Below are positions 46,807 to 59,564 of a DNA stretch of 64,000 nt, piece by piece. How positions within the stretch are numbered: the stretch's first letter is position 1; each line of letters starts with the position of its first letter. The stretch spans positions 9,734,001-9,798,000 of the forward strand of contig CM063114.1 in NCBI GenBank assembly GCA_031841125.1, read 5' to 3'. The position numbers were made by a program, and so were the translations under genes. The DNA is from Acanthococcus lagerstroemiae (Eukaryota > Arthropoda > Insecta > Hemiptera > Eriococcidae). The notes under the pieces were generated by a model. It ran no database searches, was not told the DNA's origin, and worked only from the letters and a program-made list of their open reading frames with translations.

Positions 46807-47344
46807 CAGGGTTGCCAATTTAGCCTTTTTTCGGCTATTTTTAGCCGAGTTTGAAAATTTTGTCCGATTTTTTTTTTTAATTTAGCCGATTTAAAATGTA
46901 GCCTAAAATCGGCAAGTTCGAGAAAATTTAGCCGATCGGGGATTTTTCTGTAAGATTTGCCTGTAAGAGAGTAAATCAGTGACGCGTCACAAGAAAAGGG
47001 CCTTAGTGTTCACCTACCACTAAGCCCCTTTCCTTGTGATACATCGCATTCAGTACAAAACAAGCGTTGAAACCTGAAGCAGTGAAGCCTGAGTATGGTT
47101 CTAGTCATGATAATCCTACACATAATACACATAGAAATAATTATGCCGCATAAAACTGGATAAGATTCTCGCACATTATAGGTATGCTACTTTTCTTTTT
47201 TTGTAAAGACTATTTTCGCAGTATTTTTCATTTAGTCGATCTTAGCCATTTTCATACAGCCAATTTCTTTGCTATAGACTTAGCCAATTTTAGCCGATTT
47301 TTTCATTGAAATCAGCTGAAAAAAACACAGAAATGGCAACCCTG
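46807..47344. mobile_element. MITE with CAGGGTTGCCA ends and captured hairpin
   Basis: The ends read 'cagggttgccaatttagcc' and 'aaatggcaaccctg'; the flanks 'ctttcga' / 'ctttcta' suggest an imperfect TSD. 'tagccgattttagcc' words repeat inside both arms. In the middle lies the hairpin 46984-47048 ('cgtcacaagaaaagggcctt' and inverse) shared with 17.6-18.0 and 24.6 kb. Confidence 0.7.
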
Positions 47345-47351
47345 CTTTCTA

Positions 47352-47602
47352 GCATCCCCTCGACGACCAGAGGGAAATATGGACGATACTTGTGCTCCTC
47401 AGTCTAGGTGAATAAGGAAGTTCAGGGGAAAAAGGGGTAACAAGCGAGAGTTTCCTGAAAATAGGAAGAGCCATTTCGACTATTTCTTACATTTTCGTAG
47501 TGGATATGGAAAATATGTTGAAGACAATTTTTTTAATAGAAAATTCGATGTAAAACACAACTTTTGGTTGATATTTGTATTCCATACCGGTCGAAATTTT
47601 CT

Positions 47603-47639
<37 letters not shown>

Positions 47640-49150
47640 TAAATAAAAAAAAAGATTTCGAGGGGTTTGAACCCTCTAAGAATTACTAAAAAGAGTAGGA
47701 GTGGGGATATTGGTATTAGTTGTGACACCCCCTCAATCATTTTCAACAAATTCCCGCTTGTTACCTTTTTTTTTTTTTTTTTTTTTAAACTATAATTTGT
47801 CTAAAGGTACCTGTGCATGTGCATTTATAATTCTTTCTAACAGCAGATCAATATCAAGAATAGTATACACATATCTGTTTTGGTTCGTTCTAGTATCCAA
47901 ATAGCTATAGCGTCTTATACCGCGGCTGAATAGCAGAAATATGAATGTACATAATTTGAGTGTCAGATAGAGTTTCGAACATGCGTTGATAATAGTTTTT
48001 TGAAATATGTTATTGATTTTTTTCTCTATGTGACAGTTTTTTCATTCACTCGCGTACCTAAGTACTTAGAACTGAACATCTTTTCATACGTATGGCCTTT
48101 TATTTTTCTTACCCGGGATTTTTCATCACTTTAAAAGGTTCACATTTGTAGATTTCACTTTTAAGTGCTCCACAACCGTGAAAAGGAATTAATGTTTCGC
48201 GATGTTGCGATTTAGAAACGCTCGGCTTAATTTTGAAATATTTCTGGTTTCCAGAGGAATATTAAATTGCAGTGTCAACAAGGCTAATTGCATGAAGCTG
48301 TATTTAGTCCTTTTCTCAGAGGCTCTAGTAGATCCGGGCACTTCAGTACCAAACTTTGATAATATCTCTTCGGGGTAGTAATACCACTACTGTTATGTTC
48401 CGTGTAAATTTCAAGTCTCTATACTACAAAATGACCATGAGAGATGGTTGTCCAGTCGAATTCTAGTTGAACCTGTGCATTTAATTTTTGTTCTAAGCAT
48501 TCCCCGGAATGTACCCCTGAATAACAGAAAAAATCCGCTCCTGTCTGATACTTCAATGTTCGATAGTTGTCTTTAAAATCCTCTGAAAGTCAATTTTTTT
48601 CCTTTTTTCTCAAAAAACTAAAAGACTTAGGGCAATAATAGCTCTACATCATAATAGGTAAATTCTACTTAAAATCACTGATCAAATGATACCACATAAA
48701 TATGGTCTACTTTAACCGCAGCCCTAAAACGTTGGAGGGGATCAAGACTTTATACACTAGGCTTATACCTTTTGTAGTATACGCACATTTGTGTCCCCAG
48801 GGCCTGCCTTCTAAAAACAAACCGCAACTTATTCAACATCACGTTATATTCAATTGACAATCTTAAAGTAGAGAAGATAAGGCCACCTATCTATATCAAA
48901 AAATGAGATCAATAGATTCAAAAAATTTGATAAGCTAAGACCCTATGTAAACACAGAAAGTAAACTCATCATGATAGTCGCTGGAATTGAACAATGTTTT
49001 CAATACTATTTTCTCAATTTTCTCAAGGAGTTTAGTTTTCCTTCTCGCTTGGTATATTATTTGGAAAGAAATCGCTGAGAACTTTTCAAGTATTCCACAT
49101 AATCGCTGTTGTTGAAAATTCGAAGTCGTCTTGGGAGCAATGTACCCATT
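47352..49150. other. No gene recognised; AAT microsatellite
   Basis: An AAT microsatellite lies at about 47605-47637 and a T-run of about 20 near 47768. The rest is AT-rich without recognised content. Confidence 0.4.
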
Positions 49151-49153
49151 TGA

Positions 49154-49228
49154 GGAGATATCTGTCAAAAGCGCCCCTGACAAAAAGGATTCCGATTCGT
49201 CAGGGGCCCTTTTGACAGATAACTCCTT
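49154..49228. repeat. Hairpin with 28-bp arms
   Basis: 'ggagatatctgtcaaaagcg' plus 'cccctgac' is matched inverted by 'gtcaggggcccttttgacag' plus 'ataactcc', with a loop of about 18 bp. 'gttgttgaaaa' occurs on both sides. Likely the core of a decayed foldback element. Confidence 0.65.
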
Positions 49229-49631
49229 ATTTGTTGTTGTTGAAAGTTGTTCTAAACAATTGGAATTTGGAAAACCATCTAAGAGGTAATTAATGGTAAT
49301 CTCTGCGCATAGAAATCATTTTTCTGTTCACTATTCGACTCGGTACATACTTCAATCGGAATTCGGAAGTGCTCCGGGAATTTCAGAAATCCTTAAATAA
49401 CAGTACTTAAGGTCCGGGTATTGACTTAATATTGATTGATGATTATGGTTACGGATCGCGCACATTCGAAACAAAATGTCGGATGATGATGATGCCCGTG
49501 GATTTAGTTCTCCGAGTCTTGTTCTTCTCTACTACCCTGCCCTACTACCACAGACCTTGGAGTAGAATTTGCCTCTACTCCTCTACTACCTCTACCACCA
49601 ATTTCTTCCATTTTATTTATGCCGGTATAGT

Positions 49632-49948
49632 GTCGGAAGTTAAACGAGTCATATTTCAGTAATTAATTAGTTATTTGCAATAATTATTGCGTTTATTTGA
49701 TCCCGAGATCATTGCGTTTGCGTAGCGTGTATAGAACTTTGTGTGAATCGCCTATTTTGTTTGATTTTTTCTTGATAATGATTAGTCACTGTCGGAAGTT
49801 TAAGGAGTCATATTTCAGTAATTAATTAATTATTTGTGTTAATTATTGCGTTTATTTGATCCCAAGATTGGTGCGTTTCTGTGTCGCGTATAGAACTTCG
49901 CGTGAATTGCCTATTTTGTTCGATTTTTGCGTGATAATGATTAGTCTG
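49632..49948 (+). repeat. 159-bp tandem duplication
   Basis: 'gtcggaagtt...gataatgattagtc' occurs at 49632 and again at 49791 with modest divergence. No coding content. Confidence 0.8.
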
Positions 49949-52900
49949 GTTAATGTGATCCACATAGAAGTTTCCTATGTTATGCGAACTTGATTAACGT
50001 AATTAATTTGTTGTTTTACTCGAGAATTAGTTTTTACTCTTATTCTTGACCTTTTAATTACGTAATTGAGCCCCTGGCTTCGTCAAATCCAATCATTTTG
50101 TGATACTTTATACTGTGTTTCTCCCGAGTAATTTTGATCGCTCAAGATCCAAACAGTAACCACTACTGAATAGATCCCGGATATAAAATGTTCGTGAGCA
50201 GAGTGAATCAGACGTTTGCAAAGGTATGTGAATCTAAAGATATGGGTTAAATATTCGTAACAATGCCTCCCGGCTAGTACAGAATACCACTACATAGGCA
50301 TGGCCGGACAATCTGGGTTTGACACTTGTCAGAATGTTAATAGCCCTTTTAGCATCAATTTGCATTAGTTGTTAGAACATCTGATGTAGGTATCTGAATT
50401 CCTTTTTTTGAACTCAAAATCAAACCTAAAGCTGAAATCAGATTTTGATCAGTTTGTACCCTACCCCAAACAGAAATTAAGACGTAGCAGATCAAGTTCT
50501 GTACATTTATTTCATTTTCTTAATGTTATCAGTTCAAACCAACTTGAATGAAATAGATGAACTCGCTATCCATCTTCAGATCTGATTAAATTTCAAATTT
50601 ATACTAGCCGCTATGCTTATCAGGAAAATAACATACCGCGGATCCAACGTTTACCTTTTATCTTGAAATTAGGGCTGATATTCTTCGATTTCAAGTAATG
50701 TAGAGTGCCCAAGTTTTTATCAGCTCAAATTTCAGATTGCCATACCATTCTGACATAAATATTTATTGCTGATGATGACTTTAGGTAAATTTTCCAAGTC
50801 TACAGTATCCTGATTCTGAAAACTAGCCCTGAGATTTATCAACAGGTGGCAAACATGTGTGGTACTATAGATATGTCTTGTCTCTTGTTGACAACCTTAT
50901 GTTATTTGTTGTACCATCTTTTTTGATACATATCTCCAAACAATTCCACAAATAAGTGCAGGAGCATTTATTTACATTTTGTTGGTCTAATTTTATCCAT
51001 TGACTCTAACTTATAAGCATGTCCAGAGAGTCTGTGAATTTTGTGTTTGAGAACTGGTATAGTCCTAGTACAGTTCTAGAAATCAGTACTTAAGAACAAA
51101 TACAAGCGTAAGAATGTAACATAACTAGATGACTTTAAAAGTGCGTTTGATGTACGCCAAACTCCTCCTTATGCACATACATCAGCTGATAGATCAAAGA
51201 TTGGTTTGAAATTGCAAGAGCGTTGAAACCTGACAGACAAAATAATGTGTGTACTTTATGCAGTTTTGATAAGAAACTGGCATTGATACAAGTCGGAGTG
51301 TGAAACTGGTTTTAATAAACATTGAGGATTTGTTAGCTATTTCAGAAGTAAATAATCTGATGAAATATATACCCTAAATTAAATTGTATTCTAATTGATC
51401 TGACAATTGTCTTATCTGACCACTGTTTCATTTTTCTCTTGTAATTTACCAAGATCAACTTGAGCTAGAAAAAAAAAAAAAAGTGTTTTTCTTGGGAAAA
51501 ATAATTGGCTTTGTGGTTTATAAAATTAGGAATATCATAAGCGACTTGTTTTAATTAACGGATCCAGGTTGATAATTTATTCCACTCACTTTTTAAGGTG
51601 GTAGGAAAAAAACAAAAAGACTGGTTGCAATTTGCAATAAATTGAGTCAGCCATCTGCCATAAAAGAGTAATGTAAATGTGACTTGTAATTTTCAAGGAA
51701 AGTTTCAAGAAAGTGATTTATATTTATGTGACTTAAAAATGAACAGAAACTTTCTCAACTGGTCAATTTCACATAGCAGGCATAGAAAATAAACTCTTTC
51801 AACTTCTTTAACATTCATGTCAATCAGGTTAGGAACTTCAGCAGCATATTTTCCTCCTTTTCCAATTTGTTTCTCTCATTCTTTCAATCTCAGCACAGTT
51901 GATGGTTTTATTTCTTCACTTTTTCTACATTATGCTGTAATTATGGAAATTATTGTAACTTAGAAACAGCTTCATGCAGAGAAAATGGAACATCAGGAGA
52001 AATGCTACTGCCTGAAGAACTGGCCACTAATGAGTTCAATTGACTTGACACTTCTTGGGCACATCTTGTAGATTGAAACTAATTGTCTCAAATGATCTTG
52101 AATTTCTGTTTTCTTCAAGTGTCTCACTATACTTTATTCATGTCCATCTTATAAAACAGATTCAGCAAACATAGTATATTTTCAGTAAAATATCAAGTAA
52201 ATAACAAAGCATATTACTTAGTATGTATCATACAAATCAGTTCAAATGATTGAATTGCCTCCAACAAGAGGTGCAGTTCTGCATTTGTGTCGATGTTCTT
52301 GCAGTTTATTCAATCCATACTTGTAATAGAAGCCCAGAAAATTACATAATTATAAAGGGCCACTGGGCCAGTATACATATTTCACATTTCCTTAGTATAA
52401 CTAATGTAGAATTACATTTTACATTACTGCGTATTAATAAGTAATATGTTCACCAAGTTTACTTCCTACTACAACACAGTTGTATTCATTATTTTGAAAT
52501 GAATGCATGTGAAATTGTGGATTGTATGCAATATTTATTTATCTATGAAATTATCAAAATGTCACTGACTTACTTTATACTTTGATTTGCATAATGAAGC
52601 ATTACGTTTTCAAAGGGGATTGGGTTGGGTATTTGAAATAAGGTAGATGGAATGGTGATTATTTTCAATTTTCCTCACGCATTGGCCTCATTTTTCTCCC
52701 ATTTGTTTTCCTCAAATTGAGTCTGTATAGATTATGCATCATTATCATCAATACAAAATGAACCAACAATTTTAGTCGTAAAAAATAAAAAAATAATCTT
52801 TTACAATCACAAAAATGATAAAATTTAGATATACTTTGCTAAACTTGAATTTGCTGTTGGCTGCCAATGAATAAAGGAAAACCTTGGGTTGTTTGATTGT

Positions 52901-53260
52901 GACACTTGTATACATTGCACGGAGACATTCTCTTAATAAATCACCCGGGAATTTGAACAAGGAAAACCTAGGTTTGTTTGATTGTGTCAGTTGTTTGCAC
53001 TGCACACATGCATTCTCATAATAAATATAAAACTGTTCAAATAAAAATACAGTGAAGATTAGTTGAAACCGCTCAAATGCAAAATGCAGTTCAACATAAC
53101 ATTTATAGGGTGTAACCATCTAAACAAGAAAATTAGAACTACTAAAGATGACCTAGGCATCCCCAGGTATACTAGTAGTTTTAATCTCAGAGATATTGTG
53201 TCAGAACTGAGGCCGTTAACAATTGTACAAATGTATAGGAAATATGAACCAACTTATTGG
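49949..53260. other. Mostly unique AT-rich sequence
   Basis: No gene was recognised. A two-copy tandem repeat of about 93 bp lies at 52878-53030 ('aacctagggttgtttgattgtg...cattctcataataaat'). A minus-strand frame of 115 residues overlaps it and has no domain. Confidence 0.35.
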
Positions 53261-54728
53261 TAGTGATGTGTAATTGTTGATAGTTTCGGACTATCAATTG
53301 TTTTGATAGTAACTTAAAGTACTATCAATACTATCAAATAGTGGTTTGATAGTTTTTTTACATACTATCAATACTATCAAAGTTTATTTGATAGTTTTAA
53401 CATTAATTATTAAAAATTTTAGGATCAATGAATAATTCATTTATTATCAGTTCTAACAAGATTTAATCACTATTTTGTTATTAATTATTATTATTAATTA
53501 GAAACTAGATTGAGAATTTTTTCGAATGAAATAATAAATACACTCTTTGTATTTTAGTATTTTACTATTGGCTTAGACGTTAGGCCTGCTACTGTTTTGT
53601 GTTTTCTTCTTTCAAATCAGTTTAACAATTTTCGGTTCGCTGTGATTCGATTCCTGTATTTTGTTATTCTAGCACCCCATCTCTCGACCTCCTCTGAGGC
53701 AGTCTGATGTCTGATCTCTCCAAATTTCTGATTCATGATGTCTGCTCGTTGTATTCTTTATTTATGATGGTTATACAACGTTACAAGTCACGAGTTCTTC
53801 TGTATTCTGTCTTCTATTTTTTTTCATCTTCTCTGCTCTTCACTGCAGTTTCCTTAACCTTAAGGGATTGATCGATCGAACTATCCATCCAGTTTCCACT
53901 CTGTTAAGAAGAACCTAACCCAACAACTTCGTATTTTATTTTACATTCTATAATTTTCTAATCAATAATCAAGTTCTGAGTCTTATGTGCTTGTTTAATC
54001 ATGTGTGAAATCAAAAGGTCGCATATTGTGTTTTGTAAATCATAAATATGAAGAAATGAAGGAAAATTTATAATTGCTTGTTATATAATCAAAGAACTTT
54101 CTTACAAAAATGAGTGTGATCTGGTATCCGGATTCTGTACTCATGATAATAATTTTAAATAATCGGCAACTCAATAATCATAATCCAACAAATAACTTAT
54201 TGATAAGAAATAACAATAACTTTTAAATGGTTTCAAGTTTCAGTAGGTATTCAGTAAAATACATTACACAAGCATAAGCCATAACATGAACTACCAAACC
54301 CAGAACCAGAAGAGTTTAATTAATAATCAAATCATGGAATGAAAAATGAAACTGTCAAATACACATCGAGGATTGAGAAACGACTGGGAGAACGAACCTA
54401 AATCTAACGAGCTTATGGTCTCTTTCCCAGCTTCCAAAATTCATCTGAATGGACGAAATCACAGTTCACAAAATCAGTAAATACTAAATATTTAGTATTA
54501 TTTACTATTTAGGTAACTATAATTAAATAAATTCAAAACAGTGTTGATAAATGACAAATTCATAATTATTCATTTTGATGATTTGATAGTTTTTACTAAT
54601 TTGATAGTTTTTAAGAACTATCAATAGTGTTGATAGTCAATGAAGTAACTATCGATAGTTTGATAGTACTAAATTTACTAAAAACTATCAATACTATCAA
54701 AAATACTATCAATTACTACACATCACTA
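53261..54728. mobile_element. hAT-type element, 1.47 kb, perfect 8-bp TSD
   Basis: The ends read 'tagtgatgtgtaattgttga' and the inverse 'attactacacatcacta', flanked by a perfect 'cttattgg' (53253-53260 and 54729-54736). Both subterminal regions are arrays of 'actatcaatactatcaaa' and its inverse, the sort of repeated subterminal motif to which a transposase could bind. The interior is AT-rich and encodes no recognisable transposase, so it is non-autonomous. Confidence 0.85.
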
Positions 54729-54736
54729 CTTATTGG

Positions 54737-55740
54737 AGTTGCCCAAAGTCAACCATACTTTTTAAACAACAAACAAAAGACCAGTCTGAGAATAATCATT
54801 CTAGCTGTGCTCTGGGAGCTGGCATTTTTATGAGTCTGATGGTTACCTTGGTTTAGTTTGGGTGATATTTCTTCTATATGTACAAAAAAAAACAAAAACA
54901 TTTCCTCCTCTCTGAGAAGAAAATGTCAGACAGGTTGCCTACTTGAAAAATCTAATAAATTGTTGAAGAGTACCAGTTATCTTCTCCTTTGCTATTAATG
55001 AGACATACGCAGATACAAGACTTGTCTATATATTGTTGAAGACATAAGATAGACATGCGACTTAGGATGTACCTAATATAAATATTATTAAATGCTACCA
55101 TAGATAGTTTCTTTCAACTGAGAAGAGACAAAACAGATATGATATTTGAGACATTGATCTACAATCTATAATATTATTAATAGCTGATTTCTACATCAAG
55201 ATAGACATAATAATAAACATATGACTTAAGACGTACCCGCCAGGTTACCTACCCGATAAATACAGTAGGGACAGACCAGTTACATTGGAATCTGAGACTA
55301 TAGTTCTTTGTCTTTCTACAGATTGTTCTAAGCTGCGTCACAAAACTACCTCATTACAACTTGCTTCTACCTATACCTATAGCAATTACCTTGGCATCTG
55401 AGACAGTAGTTCCCTATTTTCCTATAGTATCTAAACCCGGTTGGTTTGGCAGTGACATTCCTGGGCTATGTCATGATATCATCTCATCTGGGTTGCTTAG
55501 CTAATGACATCATCAGTTTTGTAATTGTAATTTTGCTTAGCAGTGATGTTATTTTAGGGAATGTAAACAAGTATCTGGTTTAGTGGTTCAATGGCGTATA
55601 GCGCCACGCAGGGAACTGACATGAACGAAGCAAATGTCGAGCCATGAGGGTTGGATTGTGAAGCCCCTAGGATTTATTCATTTGTTTGATTGATCTACTG
55701 TGTCTGATAATAGCAAGACTTATAATTTAGTTTATTTTAA
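54737..55740. other. No gene recognised
   Basis: AT-rich sequence with scattered 'agatagacat...acttaagacgtacc' phrases occurring twice (about 55030 and 55200). Confidence 0.3.
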
Positions 55741-55759
55741 TTTTAATATTATCGAGCTA

Positions 55760-57395
55760 CAGAGCTACACTCTTGGGCTATAGGCTCGGAAAAAGTTGTT
55801 GTCTATACATACGTTGCAGAGGTATCCAGGAGCGGAAAGGTGGTGAGGGTGTTGTTTATGTGCTTGTGGAGGGCCAGAATTCCACTATGAGGGACGTGGT
55901 GAGAGTTACAAAGGTAGGTGAAGGAGGGGCATGAGAGAGGGTCTTCATCTTCAAGGGTGGGCAGTTGGAGAAGAAACGTATGTGTGAGGCGTATATGTCC
56001 AGTTGTTAGGCGGATGATGATAGTTTCCTCGCGGCGGGAGGAACGCTGGGACGTAAGCCAGGGGGATAGGTGTAAGCGTGATTTGAGCGAGCTTGATGTG
56101 CCGAGAAGCTTGATGCCGCCACTCCTTGAACCACTTATGCAAAATGATGTGGCGAATGGCGGAAGTGAGATCTGTTGAGATAGGTAGGTGACGAGTGATA
56201 TAGGGAGCTGTGTAGCTTACCGTGTTGCTTGATCAGCTGCCTCATATCATGGGAATATCAATGGCTTGGGATTCAGATGAGTGGAATGCTCTTGGTGGTA
56301 AAGGAAATAAGATGGAGAATGAGATGGATGCGTTGGTCGAGAGCGTGCGTTGAAAGGCGATTAGAAATAGACCTTAAGGAGTAAAGTGAATCTGACAGGA
56401 CCAGATAGTGGGTGGGTCTTAGAGCGAGGAGATCGTGACTAGGCGTATCTATGGAGAAGGCGTAAGGGGTGCGTCGGTTGTAATTTGAACCATCAGTGAA
56501 GGATAGGATGCGGGTAGGAAAGCGATCCAGAATTGCTTGTAAATGTGTCCGATAAACTTGGAGTGTAGATGTCTTAGGGAATTCTGTGAGTTCCAAATTG
56601 CATGGAGGAAGGATTCAGCAACGTAGGTGGGGGTGATGTATGGATTGTTGGTAGTAAATTGTGGGAAACGGTACGGGTCAATGTCCCTTCAAAGTGTGAA
56701 CGCCAGTGCACTGAGGATTTAGGAACAGCAATGTAGTTTGAAGGGTTAAAGTGGTACTCATAGGCAGGAAGATTAGTGTTGTGTGTTATTGTAAAATTGT
56801 AACGAGGAATCTGGCAGTGAGTTGCATTCGGCGGTAAGAGAGAGGAGGAATTCCAGCATCGACACATATACTCAAAGCTGGGCTAGTGCGAAAGACGCCT
56901 ATGGTGATCGTCAAGAAGCTTCAAGTATGAGGGAGGGGCAAGTCCATATATGGATGATCCGTAATCTATGATAGATCGGATCAGAGTCTGGTATAACTGA
57001 ATGAGTAGTCCTCTGCTACATCCTTTGGAAGGATGTGAGAGGCACTTCAGAACATTGAGTGAGCACATACATTTGACTTTTGTGTGTTTTATATGAGGTA
57101 ACCAGGAGAGGCGTGCGTCAAGTTAGAGGCCGAGAAATTTTACTGAATTGGAGCGAGGAATCGAGTGTGAGTTGAGTAGAAGAGGTGGGAAAGTGGATTG
57201 TTTGTCTGATGCTGGAACATTATGAATTCTGTTTTGTTTGGTGATAATGGAATCCGTGTCTAGAGGATCATGTTTCGATCAGTTTTACGTTTTCTTGGAG
57301 TAGTCTATGGGCACGTTGAGGGTTTTTGGAGTTGAGGTGAATGCTGAAGTCCTGAAGTTTTTGTGTATTATTAGTGATGAGTGATGACTAGACAA
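55760..57395 (-). pseudogene. I-superfamily LINE ORF2 fragment with RNase H
   Basis: On the minus strand the order is that of an ORF2 carboxy half. First comes the end of the reverse transcriptase (SPNKTEF near 57215), then DARLSWLPHIKHTKVKCMCS and LNVLKCLSHP with LIRSIIDYGSSIYGLAPPSY (57120-56885). A spacer follows, then an RNase H domain with TDGSNYNRRTPYAFS near 56490 and LSDSLYSLRSISNRLSTHAL near 56390 (TDGS and the DS pair are metal-binding positions). Then IPSHYSHDMRQLIK-like sequence, HKWFKEWR, KLAQITLTPIP and LSCPSFTYLC near 55895. Several frameshifts and stops break it, and the endonuclease and most of the RT are absent. RNase H points to the I/R1/LOA group. Confidence 0.8.
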
Positions 57396-57399
57396 AGGT

Positions 57400-59230
57400 C
57401 TAATTTGGAGAGGGGCCCAATCAGACACCTAGAGGGGTAGGGGAAAACAGTTTTTTTTTCAGTAAGTAGCATTGTTCGAAGTTCTGGTCGATTGTAATTG
57501 TCTTATAGCGAGCTGAAATTTTTATGATTAATTTTTATACTTCTTATATTGATCGAGTCTGAAAATGTGAGAACTTGGTCTATTGGATCGAGAACTAGGT
57601 ACAACTAGAGTGATTCGATTATCCTTATAATTTCTATCTCACAAATAAGTCCTGTCGAACATTCGATAATAGAGGGTAGTATTATTTTTTCGAGCTCTGC
57701 AAGTTGGTAATAACTTTTTTAGAAGATCAACGATTGACGAAATTTTGGAGTTGTGGAGCTTATTCAACATTTGTTCAGTGAACTGTTTTCGTGTCGAGTA
57801 CAACATTCTACGCAAATGTTTCCTTCGAATATCTCGAATATCTAGGTCTTGCAGTGCCTATTAATTTGCACACCTTTGATTTTATGTTCTCTGTCGTTGT
57901 CGAATCACAGTTGTAAGAAATCGAGTCTCGCTAATATAATCCGAAAATAGGTTTTCCTCTCGACAAACCACTTGTTCGTATTACTTTGTTCGGTGTAAGT
58001 CATGATTACCATGAAAGCTCGTAATACAAAGCCGCCAGGGAACTTTCGTGCTCGTATAAGTTTCTCCCTAATATCAATATTTATCTATTAAGATAGCTTA
58101 CTCGTGAACTAGTAGCATGACTTTATTGTGCTTCCACATGTGTATAAGCTCTGAAAGTTCTAGTATGTTTACTCTCGTGAAATCATGACTCTCATAGACT
58201 TGTATATAGTCTCGGTCCGCAGAAAACAACGTACTTAGGATTAATCCGATGCAGAATTCCAAGCCTTGGCGGGTTGTTGGAGAAGAATGATTTTTCTAAA
58301 TGAAATTGGAGTGTACGACGAAGATCGCGAATTTACGAATATAGCTCTCTAAATATCCGAACATGCGAATCACACATTTAAGTTGCTCGGAAAAAGTTGG
58401 CAGTAAATCTTTTAAACGTTGACGTTAGTCATTTTAAAAATTGTATTTAACATTTCAAAAGACGATTTCAAATTTAAAGTTTACTCTTGAAAAAGTGGTT
58501 CGGAGTTTAAGACGGCCAAAAGGCCGCGTCGCGCTGACGCTCTCTTCCATCTTTATTTAGCCGAGTGAAAGAAGAACTATGTAAAAGGGAAAGGTCGATT
58601 AGATACACGAAAATTGGAAGCCGGATGCTTCGAAACTTTCTCAACGACCGGGTTCAAACGGGCTGCTCATTTTTTTTTTCTTCTTTTTTTAAATTGCAAG
58701 GTTATACATAGGATTCGCCCGTGCGCTTGAAAATTTCATCAGTTGAATACTTAGTTTCCACGTTATAACTTGAAATCCCGGTCTGATTTTTCTTTTGATA
58801 TTTTTTTAATTACAATTTACAAGAGCTTATAAATTAGCTCGTTTTAATTTTTTTTTTCGCCGGAGCGATTCGGCCGATGCGAGTGCAAAATTCAGCGGCG
58901 ATCTCGGCAAATATTTTTCAACCGGAAAACAAATACAAGCTTTCGAATAATACTCGTCCGGATTCGTAGAAAGAAGTTTCTCCGACAATCTGCGATTCCT
59001 CATATTTCTCGGATTACAGATGTATTAAGATACATTAGAGGAAAAAATATAGCTTTTAGTGTCCCGCACGTTGTCACGTGACGTGACTCGGCTACCCGAT
59101 TTGAGCAAAACTTGGGTACAACTGGAAACGGAAGTACAATTGTTCATCGCGGAGTTTGTCTGCATTCGACTGTTCGACTCAGGAGTACGAAAATTGTATC
59201 GAACGTAGAATTTATATATCTCGAATACCA
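57400..59230. other. Unique-looking sequence, CpG-rich at 58.4-59.2 kb
   Basis: No gene or repeat was recognised. 'aggccgcgtcgcgctgacgc' near 58522 is the most GC-rich point. Confidence 0.3.
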
Positions 59231-59234
59231 GTCA

Positions 59235-59340
59235 GGGTGTTTACTAGTCATGAATGTCATGAAAGTCATGAAACAGTCATGAATTGAAGTCAGTAGTCAT
59301 GAAAGTCATGAAAGTCATGAAAAAGTCATGAATTCAATTG
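59235..59340. mobile_element. 'gtcatgaaa' array with CAGGGTGTTTACTAG start
   Basis: After 'cagggtgtttactagtcatg' come about nine copies of 'agtcatgaaa' variants. The left terminus matches the MITE at 14484. No right terminus was found, so the element is truncated or unresolved. Confidence 0.55.
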
Positions 59341-59452
59341 AGGAGTGATGTCCGAACTGCCTCTGTCCACTTTTTAAAACTTTACCGATGAATGAAATAA
59401 CTCAGTACTCCTGTGTATACCATATGTATATGTGCCACCAGTGATACTTGGA

Positions 59453-59564
59453 TTGCCTAGTAGAACCCCTACCTAAATATTGGTACGTTGACAGTGTAGG
59501 AATGTGTGTTGCCTAGTAGAACACCTGCCTAAATATTAGTAAGTTGACAGTGGAGGAATGTGTA
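59453..59564 (+). repeat. 56-bp tandem duplication
   Basis: 'ttgcctagtagaacccctac...ggaatgtgtg' is repeated at 59509 with a few substitutions. A GA microsatellite follows at about 59865-59882. The rest up to 60200 has no recognised gene. Confidence 0.75.

Noticed and set aside
55918..56178. 86-residue plus-strand frame
   Set aside because: Antisense shadow of the LINE RNase H/C-terminal region on the minus strand.
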